A stretch of DNA of 64,000 bases from Gemmatimonadota bacterium (lineage in GTDB: Bacteria; Gemmatimonadota; Gemmatimonadetes; Longimicrobiales; Gaopeijiaceae). The stretch's first letter is position 1; each line of letters opens with the position of its first letter. The notes below the pieces were generated by a model that was given only the letters and a program-made list of their open reading frames with translations, did no database searches and was not told where the DNA came from. Where the stretch lies: assembly GCA_021295835.1 (NCBI GenBank), contig JAGWBP010000019.1, positions 11,454 to 75,453 on the forward strand, in the 5' to 3' direction. Below are positions 51,739-60,809 of this stretch, one piece after another. The position numbers were made by a program, and so were the translations under genes.

Positions 51739-52425
51739 TCATGGGCGACGCTCGGCAACAAACCCTCCCTCGCCGACGCGCACCCTCAGGAGGCGGCCGC
51801 TCCCGTCGAACCACGCCTCGCCTACGGACCCCAGCCGCACCCGCGTGGCTTCCGTCGGAGCTCCCCCGGTGCGGATCGTCTCCGCAGCTCGTTCGATCCT
51901 TGCGGCGCCGACCTGGCGACCCTCGAGGGGCACGAGTGGGTGCACCACCGATCCATCGGCGATCTCCGCGAGGACGAAGTAGAGGTGCGCAACCCCCTCG
52001 TCGAGGACTACGCTGGCGCCCCGGATCGGGTACGCCCGCTCCTCCTCCCCGGCCGAGTCGATTCTTCGGGAGCGAAACCGCCTCCCAGCGCGCACGATCC
52101 TAACAGACGTCGTGTCGGTGCCCGCTGCCATCACCGAGTACTCGCTAGGCGCCATCTCCGGGCCGGCAAGGCTGAGCGAGGTGGTCAGCGTGGGGCCGTC
52201 GCGCACCCTGACCGTGCTGGTGGCTACGACCAACTGCGCTCCACCGGTGCCCTGCCGGTGGATCGAGAAGTCCTCGACGCCAACTTCGACGCCGTTCCGG
52301 TAGAGGACAAAGGCACCCCGGTCCACGAGCTGGCCAGGAGCGGGATGGGGGATGGCCGCCGAGACGACAGCAAGGGCGGCGCACCACGGCACCCAGCCGG
52401 TCCGTCGGCGCTTCAGGGTTCGCAA
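51739..52425 (-). CDS. Exported hypothetical protein heading the efflux operon
   Basis: A 228-residue protein that starts at TTG 52425, preceded by GGGAGGAG. Residues 1-32 are a signal peptide (basic lead, WCAALAVVSAAIPHPAPG). The mature part is beta-rich (FVLYRNGVEVGVEDFSIHRQGTGGAQLVVATSTV, VHLYFVLAEIADGS) and ends with a strand-turn series (VRLGSVGEAWFDGSGRLLRVRV), a fold seen in several exported DUF families. It has no recognised catalytic motif. It is the first gene of a minus-strand run that continues with the TolC-type protein after 65 bases. Role in export is inferred from position only. Confidence 0.65.
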   Translation of the reverse strand: MRTLKRRRTGWVPWCAALAVVSAAIPHPAPGQLVDRGAFVLYRNGVEVGVEDFSIHRQGTGGAQLVVATSTVRVRDGPTLTTSLSLAGPEMAPSEYSVMAAGTDTTSVRIVRAGRRFRSRRIDSAGEEERAYPIRGASVVLDEGVAHLYFVLAEIADGSVVHPLVPLEGRQVGAARIERAAETIRTGGAPTEATRVRLGSVGEAWFDGSGRLLRVRVGEGGFVAERRP

Positions 52426-52624
52426 TATGCTCCTCCCGCGGTGCCGAGCCCCCTCGCCGGATGACGTGGTGCCCGACCGGGCTCTGACGACAGGTGTGGA
52501 TCGGCCATTTAGATTGAAGATAGCCTAACTGAGAGTTGCACACTCCGCTCCCGCAGGCCGGGAGCCGTCTTCCGGACGCACAGCTTATGCCCATACGAAG
52601 GCTCGGCGAGTTGCTGCAGATCCG

Positions 52625-55600
52625 ATGACCGGCTCTCGGCTTCACCGCACCGCAGCCGACCGCGCCATGGTCTCCCGGACCCTGGTCTGGGTGGGGTTCG
52701 GAGCGGTTGTCCTCTGGACCCGTGCGCTTGGCCCCTGGGTCGCCGCCTCGGCGCTGCCGGTGCTGGTGCTCTCGGCGCTCCTGGCCGCCCGCGACCTCCG
52801 GCATCTGGCGTCTGCATTGGTCCTTGCCTGTGCCGTCGGCGTGGCCCTTCACACCGATCGTGAGGTCCGCGCCATCGAGGCGGACTGGGATTCGTACTGG
52901 GCGGAGCGGAGGGCCGAGACAGTGCGCCTCCTGGAGAGCGAGTTCGGTGCCGCTGCGGCCCATGGCGACGCCTCGCTCGAGCGCCTGCTTCGCGCCGCCG
53001 AGGCTTGGGCGGACGAGAAGGATCGGAGCGCCCTGGGCGACTCGATCGCCGCCATCGTGGGCGAGACCGACCTGGCTGCCGCTGTGTACGGCACCGACGG
53101 AACGCTGGTGGCGTGGCGCGGCCAGCATCACGGCCAGTTCCCCAAGGGGGCTCTCCGAGGCGGCGGTCGCTACCTGTACGGCGGAAGCCCCCTCTTCTCC
53201 TACCTGTACTTCGCCGCGCCCATCTCCGACGGCGATGGCAGCGCGGTTGTCGCCGTTCTCCTGCACTCGGAGCTTCCGGCGGCGCACGCTGCGGGGCTGG
53301 GTGACTTCGCGACGGGCTTCGCTGTCACCTCTGGCGAGCGCATCGCGATCACCGGGGTCGATAGGACCGTGGGCACCGATCGCGCCGACCTCCTCTGGCC
53401 TGACTCGCCCATAGTCGCCTTCAGGATTCAGGAGCCCGACCGGGAAGTGCGCGCCCTGGATCGTCGCGGGAAAGGGACCGCGATCGTGCTGGCCCTTCTG
53501 GCGCTCTTCTGGTTCGTGGAGACGCTCTCCAGAGGTGGTAGGGTGCGCCCATTCTCGCTCGGAGGACTTGCTCTGGCGGCGCTGCTCGTCCCACTGGAGC
53601 ACCTTCCCCTGCCACCGGAGCTCACCGATCCCGTCTACTTCGAGCTGGTTGGGCCGCTCGCCCCGGGTCTCGGTCGCCTGCTCCTCCTAGCCGTCGTCGC
53701 GATGCCGCTAGCGGGCCTGGCCGCAGGTCGCTGGCACCTGGGGAGCACAGTGGCACCGGTGGCCGTGGCACTCGGCTATCCCCTCGCTCTGCAATGGCTC
53801 GGAGGCGCGGTGAGGTTGGAGCTGATGGGAGGGCCCGACTCCCGCTGGATCGCGGTGCAGGGGATCGTGGCGCTCATCCTGGCGGTCGGCAGCTGGCCAC
53901 TCCTCGCGAGATCGCCGGCAACGGGGCGTGCGGCGCGGCCGAGGATGCTGGGCGCCGCGATCGTCGCAAGCGCACTGCTGAGCGCCGCCGTCGGCTTCGG
54001 CGTGCGGGTTGGCCCGGGGGTGCCGCTGGCGCTGGCGTCCCTCTGGTGCATCCCCGCATGGCTCTTCGCCAGGGGCGCCGATCCCGATCTCAGGGTGTCG
54101 CATCAGCAGTGGTTCTTCGCCTGCTGGCTCGCCGGGACCGCTGTGCTGCCTTTTGCCTGGTCGATGCGGACGGAGGCTCGCCAGGTCATCGCCGAACGGC
54201 AGATGGCGGGGCTTGGCGTCACGGCCGATCGCTACGCCGCCGACCTGGTCGAGGGCTTCGCCAGCCGCGCCGATTCGCTCGACCGCGTCGGTGCCACGGA
54301 TGTGGAGATCCTCTACGGCAGCTGGGTCGGGAGCGGCCTGGCGGAGATGGGCGTTCCGATCTTCCTCACGCTCTGGTCCCCCGACGGACGGCCCGCCGAG
54401 GAGCTGAGGCTCGGAGTGGCGGGGGGCCGCCCGCCGGTCGTCGACGCCACTCTCGCCGAGCTGGTGGCGAAGGGTGCCTGGAGCTACCGGCGTCCGGCCG
54501 AGGCGGATGTCCACCACCTCCTCGCAGCGCCCCTGCAGGATGGGCGCCTCGTGACCGGTGCCGTCCCTCCGCGCCGGAGCATCGGGGCGCCCCCGACGCT
54601 CGGTCCCCTCTTCGCGTCGGTCGAGGAGGCGGGCAACGAGGAGTTCCTGACGCTGGTGCGGGTCGACCACGACTACGGGGGTGCGACCGGCCACACCGTC
54701 GAGTGGCGGCGCAACGACGAGGGGTGGCGCGGCGAGGGGGTCGCTCGTTACCCGGACGGCCTCCACTCCGTCTACTACACGATCAGCATTCCGAATGTCC
54801 AGGTGATGCTGGCGCGGGCGACCCTGGTCCTGGCGGCGACCTTCGCACCGCTGATGCTCCTCTGGCTCGTCGCCGCAGCGACGCTGGGCCACCGACTGGC
54901 GACTCCAATCGGCTGGCGCGGCCTGGTCCGCTCCTTTCGCGCTCGCGTGACCTGGACTCTCTTCGGCTTCTTCGTCCTCTCGGCGGCGCTCTTCGGGTCG
55001 CTCGCCTACCGTGCGCTCTCAGGGGGCTCGGAGCGGACTGCGAAGGCGCTCGCCGAGCGTATCGTGCACCGCACCGCCGCCAGCTACGAAGAGGAGGACG
55101 GCTCGATGGAGCGTCTCGGGAGGCGCATTGGCGCGGATCTGCTCGAGTACAGGGACGGCGAGCTCGCAGCCGGTTCGGCGCGGGAGCTGGTCGAGCTGGG
55201 TCTCTACGAAGGGTGGCTGGACCCTGCGGTTAGCGACGTGCTCGACAGCAACGAGCAGCTCGCCGCATCGACTGTGGAGAGTCTTGGCGAGTGGAGCTAC
55301 ATCGTGGCCCATAGGCGTCTACACGATGGAGACATTGTAGCCGCGCCGGTGCCACTTCCCGCCGGTGCAGCCGCGCTACGACGCCGTGACGTCGCCGACC
55401 TGCTGCTCTTCGCCGTGGTGGTGGGCCCCGTCCTCTCGCTGGGCCTCGCGCTCGTCGTGGGCAGGGCGCTCGCGAAGCCCATTCAGACGCTGCAGGCCGC
55501 TTCGGAGAAGGTGGGCCAGGGCAAGCTGGATGTCAGTCTGCCGGAGGACCGGGTCGACGAGTTCGGTTCCGTCTTCGCAGCCTTCAACCGGATGGTGCTG

Positions 55601-56326
55601 AGGCTCGGCAAGGCGCGCCGGGAGCTCGTCGAGAGCGAGCGGATACTGGCGTGGGGCGAGATGGCGAAGCAGGTGGCCCACGAAGTCAAGAACCCCCTTA
55701 CGCCGATCAAGCTCTCCGTGCAGCACCTGGTGCGCGCCTGGAGGGACCGACCCCGGGACTTTGCCCCGATCCTGGAAAGGAACGCAGGCGCGATCCTCCG
55801 GGAGATCGACCGTCTCGCAGCGATCGCCACGAGCTTCTCCAAGCTCTCCTCCCCCGGCGCGGAGGAGCAGGGACCTCTGGTCGCGGTCGATGCGGGCGAC
55901 GTGGTCAGGGACGTCCTGGATCTCTACCGCGTCGGCGGCGAGAGCGGGATTCGCGTGGTCGGCGAGCTGCCACCGGGGATGCCGACGCTCGAATGCCGAC
56001 CGGACGAGCTGAAGGAGGTGATCCTCAACCTGATCGAGAACTCCCGCGAGGCGATGCCGGGAGGCGGGGTGGTGCGCGTGCGCGCAGCCGGGCCGACGGA
56101 ACCCCAGACGATGGCGGCCCTGATAGTGGAGGACGAGGGCACCGGCATTCCGCCCGGGCTTCTGCCGAGGGTATTCGAGCCGCAGTTCTCGACCCGGTCC
56201 AAGGGGAGCGGGCTCGGACTTGCCGTCGCCAGGAGGCTGGTGGAGTCGTGGGGCGGGGAGATCCGGGTCGAGAGCGAGGTGGGGAGGGGAACCCGCATGA
56301 TCGTCCGCATCCCGATCCGCGAGTAG
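52625..56326 (+). CDS. NtrY-like giant sensor histidine kinase
   Basis: A 1233-residue membrane kinase. It begins with helices near residues 18-75, then an extracytoplasmic segment (about 75-280), a cluster of roughly nine helices (about 280-520), a second extracytoplasmic segment (about 520-730), two helices around 730-810, a third loop, then a final helix with HAMP (about 905-965, LAKPIQTLQAASEKVGQGKLDVSL). The kinase core follows: His1019 in VAHEVKNPLTPIKLSVQHL, N box LIENSREAMPGG, then VEDEGTGIP and SKGSGLGLAVARRLV. The sensory part is far larger than in NtrY (about 750 residues in total). Its likely partner is the NtrX-like regulator at 59439. It is divergent from the efflux operon. Confidence 0.88.
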   Translation: MTGSRLHRTAADRAMVSRTLVWVGFGAVVLWTRALGPWVAASALPVLVLSALLAARDLRHLASALVLACAVGVALHTDREVRAIEADWDSYWAERRAETVRLLESEFGAAAAHGDASLERLLRAAEAWADEKDRSALGDSIAAIVGETDLAAAVYGTDGTLVAWRGQHHGQFPKGALRGGGRYLYGGSPLFSYLYFAAPISDGDGSAVVAVLLHSELPAAHAAGLGDFATGFAVTSGERIAITGVDRTVGTDRADLLWPDSPIVAFRIQEPDREVRALDRRGKGTAIVLALLALFWFVETLSRGGRVRPFSLGGLALAALLVPLEHLPLPPELTDPVYFELVGPLAPGLGRLLLLAVVAMPLAGLAAGRWHLGSTVAPVAVALGYPLALQWLGGAVRLELMGGPDSRWIAVQGIVALILAVGSWPLLARSPATGRAARPRMLGAAIVASALLSAAVGFGVRVGPGVPLALASLWCIPAWLFARGADPDLRVSHQQWFFACWLAGTAVLPFAWSMRTEARQVIAERQMAGLGVTADRYAADLVEGFASRADSLDRVGATDVEILYGSWVGSGLAEMGVPIFLTLWSPDGRPAEELRLGVAGGRPPVVDATLAELVAKGAWSYRRPAEADVHHLLAAPLQDGRLVTGAVPPRRSIGAPPTLGPLFASVEEAGNEEFLTLVRVDHDYGGATGHTVEWRRNDEGWRGEGVARYPDGLHSVYYTISIPNVQVMLARATLVLAATFAPLMLLWLVAAATLGHRLATPIGWRGLVRSFRARVTWTLFGFFVLSAALFGSLAYRALSGGSERTAKALAERIVHRTAASYEEEDGSMERLGRRIGADLLEYRDGELAAGSARELVELGLYEGWLDPAVSDVLDSNEQLAASTVESLGEWSYIVAHRRLHDGDIVAAPVPLPAGAAALRRRDVADLLLFAVVVGPVLSLGLALVVGRALAKPIQTLQAASEKVGQGKLDVSLPEDRVDEFGSVFAAFNRMVLRLGKARRELVESERILAWGEMAKQVAHEVKNPLTPIKLSVQHLVRAWRDRPRDFAPILERNAGAILREIDRLAAIATSFSKLSSPGAEEQGPLVAVDAGDVVRDVLDLYRVGGESGIRVVGELPPGMPTLECRPDELKEVILNLIENSREAMPGGGVVRVRAAGPTEPQTMAALIVEDEGTGIPPGLLPRVFEPQFSTRSKGSGLGLAVARRLVESWGGEIRVESEVGRGTRMIVRIPIRE

Positions 56327-56393
56327 CCTAGCGCACCCACGGCGTTCGAGTGGCGCTGGATCGCCGCTGGACCACTTCGCTCGCCTGCCATAC

Positions 56394-56441
56394 TGTAATG
56401 TATGCTTTACAATATGTAATCCATGATTTACAGTATTGTAA
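56394..56441. promoter_or_regulatory. Tandem 21-bp dyad array in an AT-rich island
   Basis: Two imperfect 21-bp units, each TGTAA-N7-TTTACA, begin at 56394 and 56415, with a third TGTAA at 56437. Identity between units is 17 of 21 bases, and spacing is two helical turns. A TTTACA-17-TACAGT arrangement within it could serve as a promoter for comM. Such arrays are typical operators of toxin-antitoxin and similar autoregulators, but no such gene adjoins it here. Confidence 0.5.
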
Positions 56442-56445
56442 CGGT

Positions 56446-56472
56446 GGCTTCGCTCTGCGTTCCTCCTTGGGC
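56446..56472. repeat. Interspersed repeat (copy 2)
   Basis: This 27-base block matches 25 of 27 bases of 40488-40514, where it leads into a palindromic core that is absent here. It starts five bases after the AT-rich dyad array. It is probably a partial copy of a dispersed intergenic element. Confidence 0.5.
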
Positions 56473-56549
56473 CGGGTCGGTGGCTCGTGGTGCCCGGTTG
56501 TCCCCTTTACGCATTCCAGGGCCCCACAGTCGGCGCTATCCTGACCCGC

Positions 56550-58148
56550 ATGCTATCCGTCGTGACTTCCTTCTGGGTACACGGAGTGGAGGGCCAGCTC
56601 GTCAGGGTCGAGGTCAGCGTGCGGACTGGGTTGCCCATATTCACCGTTGTGGGCCTCCCAGCCGGGGCGGTACGGGAAGGGAAGGAGAGGGTCTTCGCGG
56701 CGTTGGCCCAGAGCGGGATGGCGCTCCCACCTCGCCGAATCACCGTGAATCTGGCGCCGGCCGACCTCCCCAAGTCCGGTTCGGGGCTGGACCTGCCGGT
56801 GGCGGTTGCGCTCCTGGCCGCGTTGGGGCATGTCCCAGCGGCAGCCGTCGAGAGGTGCGGCTTCGTCGGGGAGCTCGGCCTCGACGCCTCGATTCGACCT
56901 GTCCGGGGCGCGATCGCCCTGGCGATGTGTTGTCGAGCCCACGGAGGCGGAAGGCTGTACGTGCCGTGGGACAACGCCGCCGAGGCCGCCGCTGTGCCGG
57001 GGGTCGAGGTGGTGGGGATCAGGACCGTCGAGGAGGTCGTGGGGCTGCTGCGAGGAGAGATCGACCCGGCACCCCCGCCGACTCCGCCGACCGTGAGGGC
57101 CGCGGGCAACGGTCGCGATCTCGGCGACATTCGCGGTCAGGAGCTCGCCAAGAGGGCGCTGCTCATCGCGGCAGCGGGAGGCCATAGTCTGCTCATGTCC
57201 GGCCCGCCGGGGGCCGGGAAGACGATGCTGGCGGCGCGCCTCGCGGGGATTCTGCCGCCGCTCGCCGAGGCGGAGTCGCTGGAGGTCACGCGCGTGCACT
57301 CCGTCGCGGGTCTTACCAGCCGAGAGGAGCCCGTCAAGTTCGAAAGGCCCTTTCGCGCTCCGCACCACACTATCTCCGCCGGGGGACTCGTGGGAGGGGG
57401 CAATCCGCCACGCCCGGGCGAGATCAGCCTCGCCCACCTCGGCGTCCTCTTCCTCGACGAGCTGGCCGAGTTCAAGCGGAGCGTCCTCGACACCCTTCGC
57501 CAGCCCATGGAAAGCGGCCGCGTCAGCGTCTCGCGGGTGGGGCACACCGTCAACTTCCCGGCGCGCTTTCAATTCGTGGGTGCCATGAATCCCTGCCCCT
57601 GCGGCCAGGGCGGCGACGACTGCACCTGCTCCGACCGCGACATCGCCAGGTATCGATCCCGCATCTCCGGCCCGCTCCTCGATCGCATCGACCTGCAGCT
57701 TGCGATAGGCCAGGTGGGGTGGGGCGACCTGAACTCGCCGGGCCGCCCCGATGGGCTCGACTCGGCGGCGGCCCAGAAGCGCGTTGTCCGGGCCAGGCGG
57801 CGCCAACGGCAGCGCTTCGGCACCGACGACGGGGTCAACGCCCTGATGCCCGCCCGCAGGGTGATAAGCGACTGCACCCTGACCGAGACGGGAGAGAAGC
57901 TGCTGGAGAGCGCGGTGGCGACCTACGGGCTCTCGGCGCGCGCCGTTCACCGGACGCTCCGCGTCGCGCTGACGATCGCCGACCTCGAGGATCGCAGTGG
58001 GCTGGGAGAGCTGGAGATCGCCGAGGCGCTACGCCTGAGGGTGGGGGTGCCGACGCTGCGCGCAGCGACTCGCGCACACCTCTCGGCGGGCGCTGCGGTC
58101 CACGACCCCGCCACCGCCCCCTTGTTTCCCGCAACCCCAACGCATTAG
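56550..58148 (+). CDS. comM: ComM/YifB-family AAA ATPase
   Basis: A 532-residue Mg-chelatase-like ATPase. In ComM orthologues this hexameric helicase promotes branch migration during natural transformation. The N-terminal ~190 residues are the ChlI/Lon-like domain (FTVVGLPAGAVREGKERVFAAL, VNLAPADLPKSGSGLDLPVAVALLA). The AAA part has Walker A GPPGAGKT at residues 218-225 and Walker B LFLDELAEF. A zinc-like segment (NPCPCGQGGDDCTCS) and the C-terminal Mg_chelatase_C region follow. The ATG at 56550 matches the family N-terminus (MLSVVTSFWVHGVEG). It sits between the kinase and a cysteine desulfurase homologue. Confidence 0.92.
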   Translation: MLSVVTSFWVHGVEGQLVRVEVSVRTGLPIFTVVGLPAGAVREGKERVFAALAQSGMALPPRRITVNLAPADLPKSGSGLDLPVAVALLAALGHVPAAAVERCGFVGELGLDASIRPVRGAIALAMCCRAHGGGRLYVPWDNAAEAAAVPGVEVVGIRTVEEVVGLLRGEIDPAPPPTPPTVRAAGNGRDLGDIRGQELAKRALLIAAAGGHSLLMSGPPGAGKTMLAARLAGILPPLAEAESLEVTRVHSVAGLTSREEPVKFERPFRAPHHTISAGGLVGGGNPPRPGEISLAHLGVLFLDELAEFKRSVLDTLRQPMESGRVSVSRVGHTVNFPARFQFVGAMNPCPCGQGGDDCTCSDRDIARYRSRISGPLLDRIDLQLAIGQVGWGDLNSPGRPDGLDSAAAQKRVVRARRRQRQRFGTDDGVNALMPARRVISDCTLTETGEKLLESAVATYGLSARAVHRTLRVALTIADLEDRSGLGELEIAEALRLRVGVPTLRAATRAHLSAGAAVHDPATAPLFPATPTH

Positions 58149-58202
58149 GGTCAGCGATGGCACGCCGTGCCCGGAGCGAGACTTGGCGGAGGGATTCGCG
58201 TC

Positions 58203-59363
58203 ATGGGACACTACATGGACTACGCCGCGACCTCGGCGGTTCGCCCCCCGGTGGTGGCGGATGCGGTGGCCGGTTTTCTGCGCGGAGTGGGGTGCACTCC
58301 CGGACGCGGGGGGCACTCGGGGGCGCTGGCGGCCGCTCGCCTCGCGCTGCGCTGCCGACGGGCGGTCTCGCGGGTGATGGGTCTCCCGGGGGATCCTGGT
58401 CGCATCGCCTTCACCCAGAACGCCACGCACGCCCTGAACGCGGCTCTCTGGGGTCTCCTCGACGAGGGCGACACCCTGGCCGTCTCGCAGTACGACCACA
58501 ACGCGGTGCTGAGGCCTGCGGACTTCCTCGCCCGGGAGCGCGGCGTGCACCTCCGCGTGCTCTCGGGAGCGCCGGACGGCGCAGTGGATCTAAACGAGGC
58601 GGCCCGGCTGCTCGACGGTGCGCGCATGCTCGCCGTGAATGCGGCCTCGAATGTGCTTGGCACCGTGGCTCCGCTCGGCGCCCTCTCCGCGATCGCCCAC
58701 GAGGCAGGTGCCGTCGTGCTTGTGGACGCCGCGCAGTCCGCGGGGCATGTGAGCGCCAGTCCGGTGGCGGAGGGCGCGGATGTCGTCGCCTTCACCGGGC
58801 ACAAGGCTCTCCTCGGTCCTCAGGGGACGGGGGGCCTCTGGGTCCGCGAGGGGCTGGAGCTCCGCTCGCTCCTCCTCGGGGGGACGGGCGGGGACTCGCG
58901 CAGCCGAAGGATGCCGGCCGCCATGCCCGATCGTCTCGAGGCCGGTACGGGGAACACCCCAGGGCTTGCCGGACTCATGGCTGGCTGCAACTTCGTGCTC
59001 GACCAGGGCGTCGAGGCGCTGCACGCCCGCGAGATGGCTCTGAAGGCGCGTCTCCGCGAAGGGCTGCTGGCGATTGGGGGACTACGGGTACTCTCGCCAC
59101 CTGCCCCGGATGGAGTGCCCCTGGTCACGGTGGCGGCCGAGGGCGTCGACGCGGCGTCGCTGGCCGGGTCGCTCGATCGCGACTTCGGAATCCACACGCG
59201 CGCCGGTCTGCACTGTGCCCCCGAGGTGCATCGCATCCTCGGGACGCTCGAGGAGGGGGCGGTTCGCTTCTCCCTCGGGTGGGCGTCGACGGCGGAGGAC
59301 GTGGAGGCGGCGGTCGAGGCGGTGGATTCGCTGCTCAGTCCCGCCGCCGTGCCTGTCGGGTAG
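58203..59363 (+). CDS. Cysteine desulfurase-type PLP aminotransferase (NifS/IscS group)
   Basis: A 386-residue fold-type I PLP enzyme. The N-terminus MDYAATSAVRP corresponds to the family's Y-L-D-N-A-A-T motif. The PLP-binding Lys201 is in FTGHKALLGPQG, and the catalytic Cys338 in LHCAPEVHRILG. It would remove sulfur from cysteine for iron-sulfur clusters or thiolation. The length and the LHC-type Cys loop resemble class II (SufS/Csd-like), but the subgroup is not certain. ATG 58203 has GGAGGG 8 bases upstream; ATG 58215 is an alternative. No iscU or suf gene is next to it. Confidence 0.85.
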   Translation: MGHYMDYAATSAVRPPVVADAVAGFLRGVGCTPGRGGHSGALAAARLALRCRRAVSRVMGLPGDPGRIAFTQNATHALNAALWGLLDEGDTLAVSQYDHNAVLRPADFLARERGVHLRVLSGAPDGAVDLNEAARLLDGARMLAVNAASNVLGTVAPLGALSAIAHEAGAVVLVDAAQSAGHVSASPVAEGADVVAFTGHKALLGPQGTGGLWVREGLELRSLLLGGTGGDSRSRRMPAAMPDRLEAGTGNTPGLAGLMAGCNFVLDQGVEALHAREMALKARLREGLLAIGGLRVLSPPAPDGVPLVTVAAEGVDAASLAGSLDRDFGIHTRAGLHCAPEVHRILGTLEEGAVRFSLGWASTAEDVEAAVEAVDSLLSPAAVPVG

Positions 59364-59438
59364 GCGAGCGAAGCGGTCCAGCGCGGATGCGGCGCTGCTC
59401 CTGCCGTGGGAGACCGGCCGTAGGATAGGGGGCGAGAC

Positions 59439-60797
59439 GTGGCGCGAATCCTGATCATCGACGACGAGCCGTCTATAGGAGACGCGCTGAGGCAGCTCTT
59501 CGAATACGAGGGCCACAAGGTGCATGTCGCGGTGAACGGCCCCGGCGGGCTGGTCGACTACCCCGACTTCCGGCCCGACGTCACCCTGCTCGACGTCAAG
59601 CTCCCGAAGATGGACGGGATCGAGGTCCTGCAGAGGATTCGGGCGGAGGATCCGGGCGCAGTCGTGGTCATGATCTCCGGCCACGGCACGATCGGGACCG
59701 CCGTCCAGGCGACCCGCGAGGGTGCCTTCGACTTCCTGGAGAAGCCGCTCGACACCGATCGCCTCCTGGTCACCCTCAGGAATGCGCTCGCGGTTCGAGG
59801 GCTCTCCGAGAGAGTGGAGAGGCTCGCGCACGAGATCGAGGTCCGGCACGGCATGGTCGGCGGTTCGCATGCGATCGGGCGCGTGCTCGAGAAGGTCGAG
59901 CGCGTGGCCGCCACCGACGCACCGGTCCTGATTACGGGCGAGAACGGCACCGGCAAGGAGCTGACGGCCCGCGCGCTCCACCGCCGCTCGCCCCGGGAGT
60001 CCGGCCCCTTCGTGGAGGTCAACTGCGCGGCGATCCCATCGGAGCTGATCGAGAGCGAGCTCTTCGGCCACAGGAAGGGGTCCTTCACCGGTGCGGTATC
60101 CGACCGCACGGGGAAGTTCGAGCAGGCCGACAGCGGCACTCTCTTCCTGGACGAGGTCGGGGACATGTCGAGCCGGGCGCAGGCAAAGGTGCTGAGGGCG
60201 CTCCAGGGCGGCGACATCACCCCGGTCGGAGGGGCCAGGTCGGTGAACGTCGATGTGCGGGTCGTCGCCGCCACCAACAAGGACCTGCCCGCCGAGATCG
60301 AGAAGGGCGCCTTTCGGGAGGATCTGCTGCACCGCCTCAACATGGTGACGATCCACGTGCCGCCGCTCAGGGACAGGGCCGGCGACATCCGGATGCTCGT
60401 CCGCCACTTCGCCGAGCTCGCCCCGGCCTCCTACGGAGCTCCGCCCCGGGAGTTCAGCGACGAGGCGCTTGCGGCGCTCGAAGCGTCGGAGTGGCCGGGC
60501 AATGTGCGTCAGCTCAAGAACGCGGTGGCCCGCCTGATGATTCTCAGCGCCGGGGATACGGTCGGGCGGCGCGACGTAGTCGAGCTCGTCCAGCAGGGCG
60601 CGGAGGATGACGGAATGCCAGCGGACGTCATGGCGTTCGAGACGCTGCACGAGTTCAAGGAGGCGGCCGAGAAGACGTTCATATCCGGGAAGCTCCGCGA
60701 GTCCGGCTGGAATGTCTCGGAGGCGGCGAGGCGGATGGGGATGCCACGGTCGAACCTCTACAAGAAGATCGAGCGGCACGGCCTGGAGAGGGAGTGA
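59439..60797 (+). CDS. NtrX/NtrC-type sigma-54-dependent response regulator
   Basis: A 452-residue three-domain activator. The receiver (1-120) has Asp52 in VTLLDVKLPKMDG and the acidic pair in LIIDDEPS. The AAA+ domain (about 140-370) has Walker A TGENGTGKE, the sigma-54 loop GSFTGA (usually GAFTGA), Walker B GTLFLDEVGDM, and the arginine-rich segment FREDLLHRLN. The C-terminal Fis-type HTH (about 410-452) is SGWNVSEAARRMGMPRSNLYKKIERHGL. It activates sigma-54 promoters when phosphorylated. The probable kinase is at 52625, separated from it by comM and the desulfurase gene. It starts at GTG 59439. Sigma-54 itself is not in the window. Confidence 0.9.
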   Translation: MARILIIDDEPSIGDALRQLFEYEGHKVHVAVNGPGGLVDYPDFRPDVTLLDVKLPKMDGIEVLQRIRAEDPGAVVVMISGHGTIGTAVQATREGAFDFLEKPLDTDRLLVTLRNALAVRGLSERVERLAHEIEVRHGMVGGSHAIGRVLEKVERVAATDAPVLITGENGTGKELTARALHRRSPRESGPFVEVNCAAIPSELIESELFGHRKGSFTGAVSDRTGKFEQADSGTLFLDEVGDMSSRAQAKVLRALQGGDITPVGGARSVNVDVRVVAATNKDLPAEIEKGAFREDLLHRLNMVTIHVPPLRDRAGDIRMLVRHFAELAPASYGAPPREFSDEALAALEASEWPGNVRQLKNAVARLMILSAGDTVGRRDVVELVQQGAEDDGMPADVMAFETLHEFKEAAEKTFISGKLRESGWNVSEAARRMGMPRSNLYKKIERHGLERE

Positions 60798-60809
60798 ACG
60801 GGGACCGCG

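Noticed and set aside
52145..53602. 485-codon minus-strand ORF opposite the kinase start
   Set aside because: It covers both the exported-protein gene and the kinase start. Its composition is low-complexity, and the two real genes have proper starts with ribosome binding sites.
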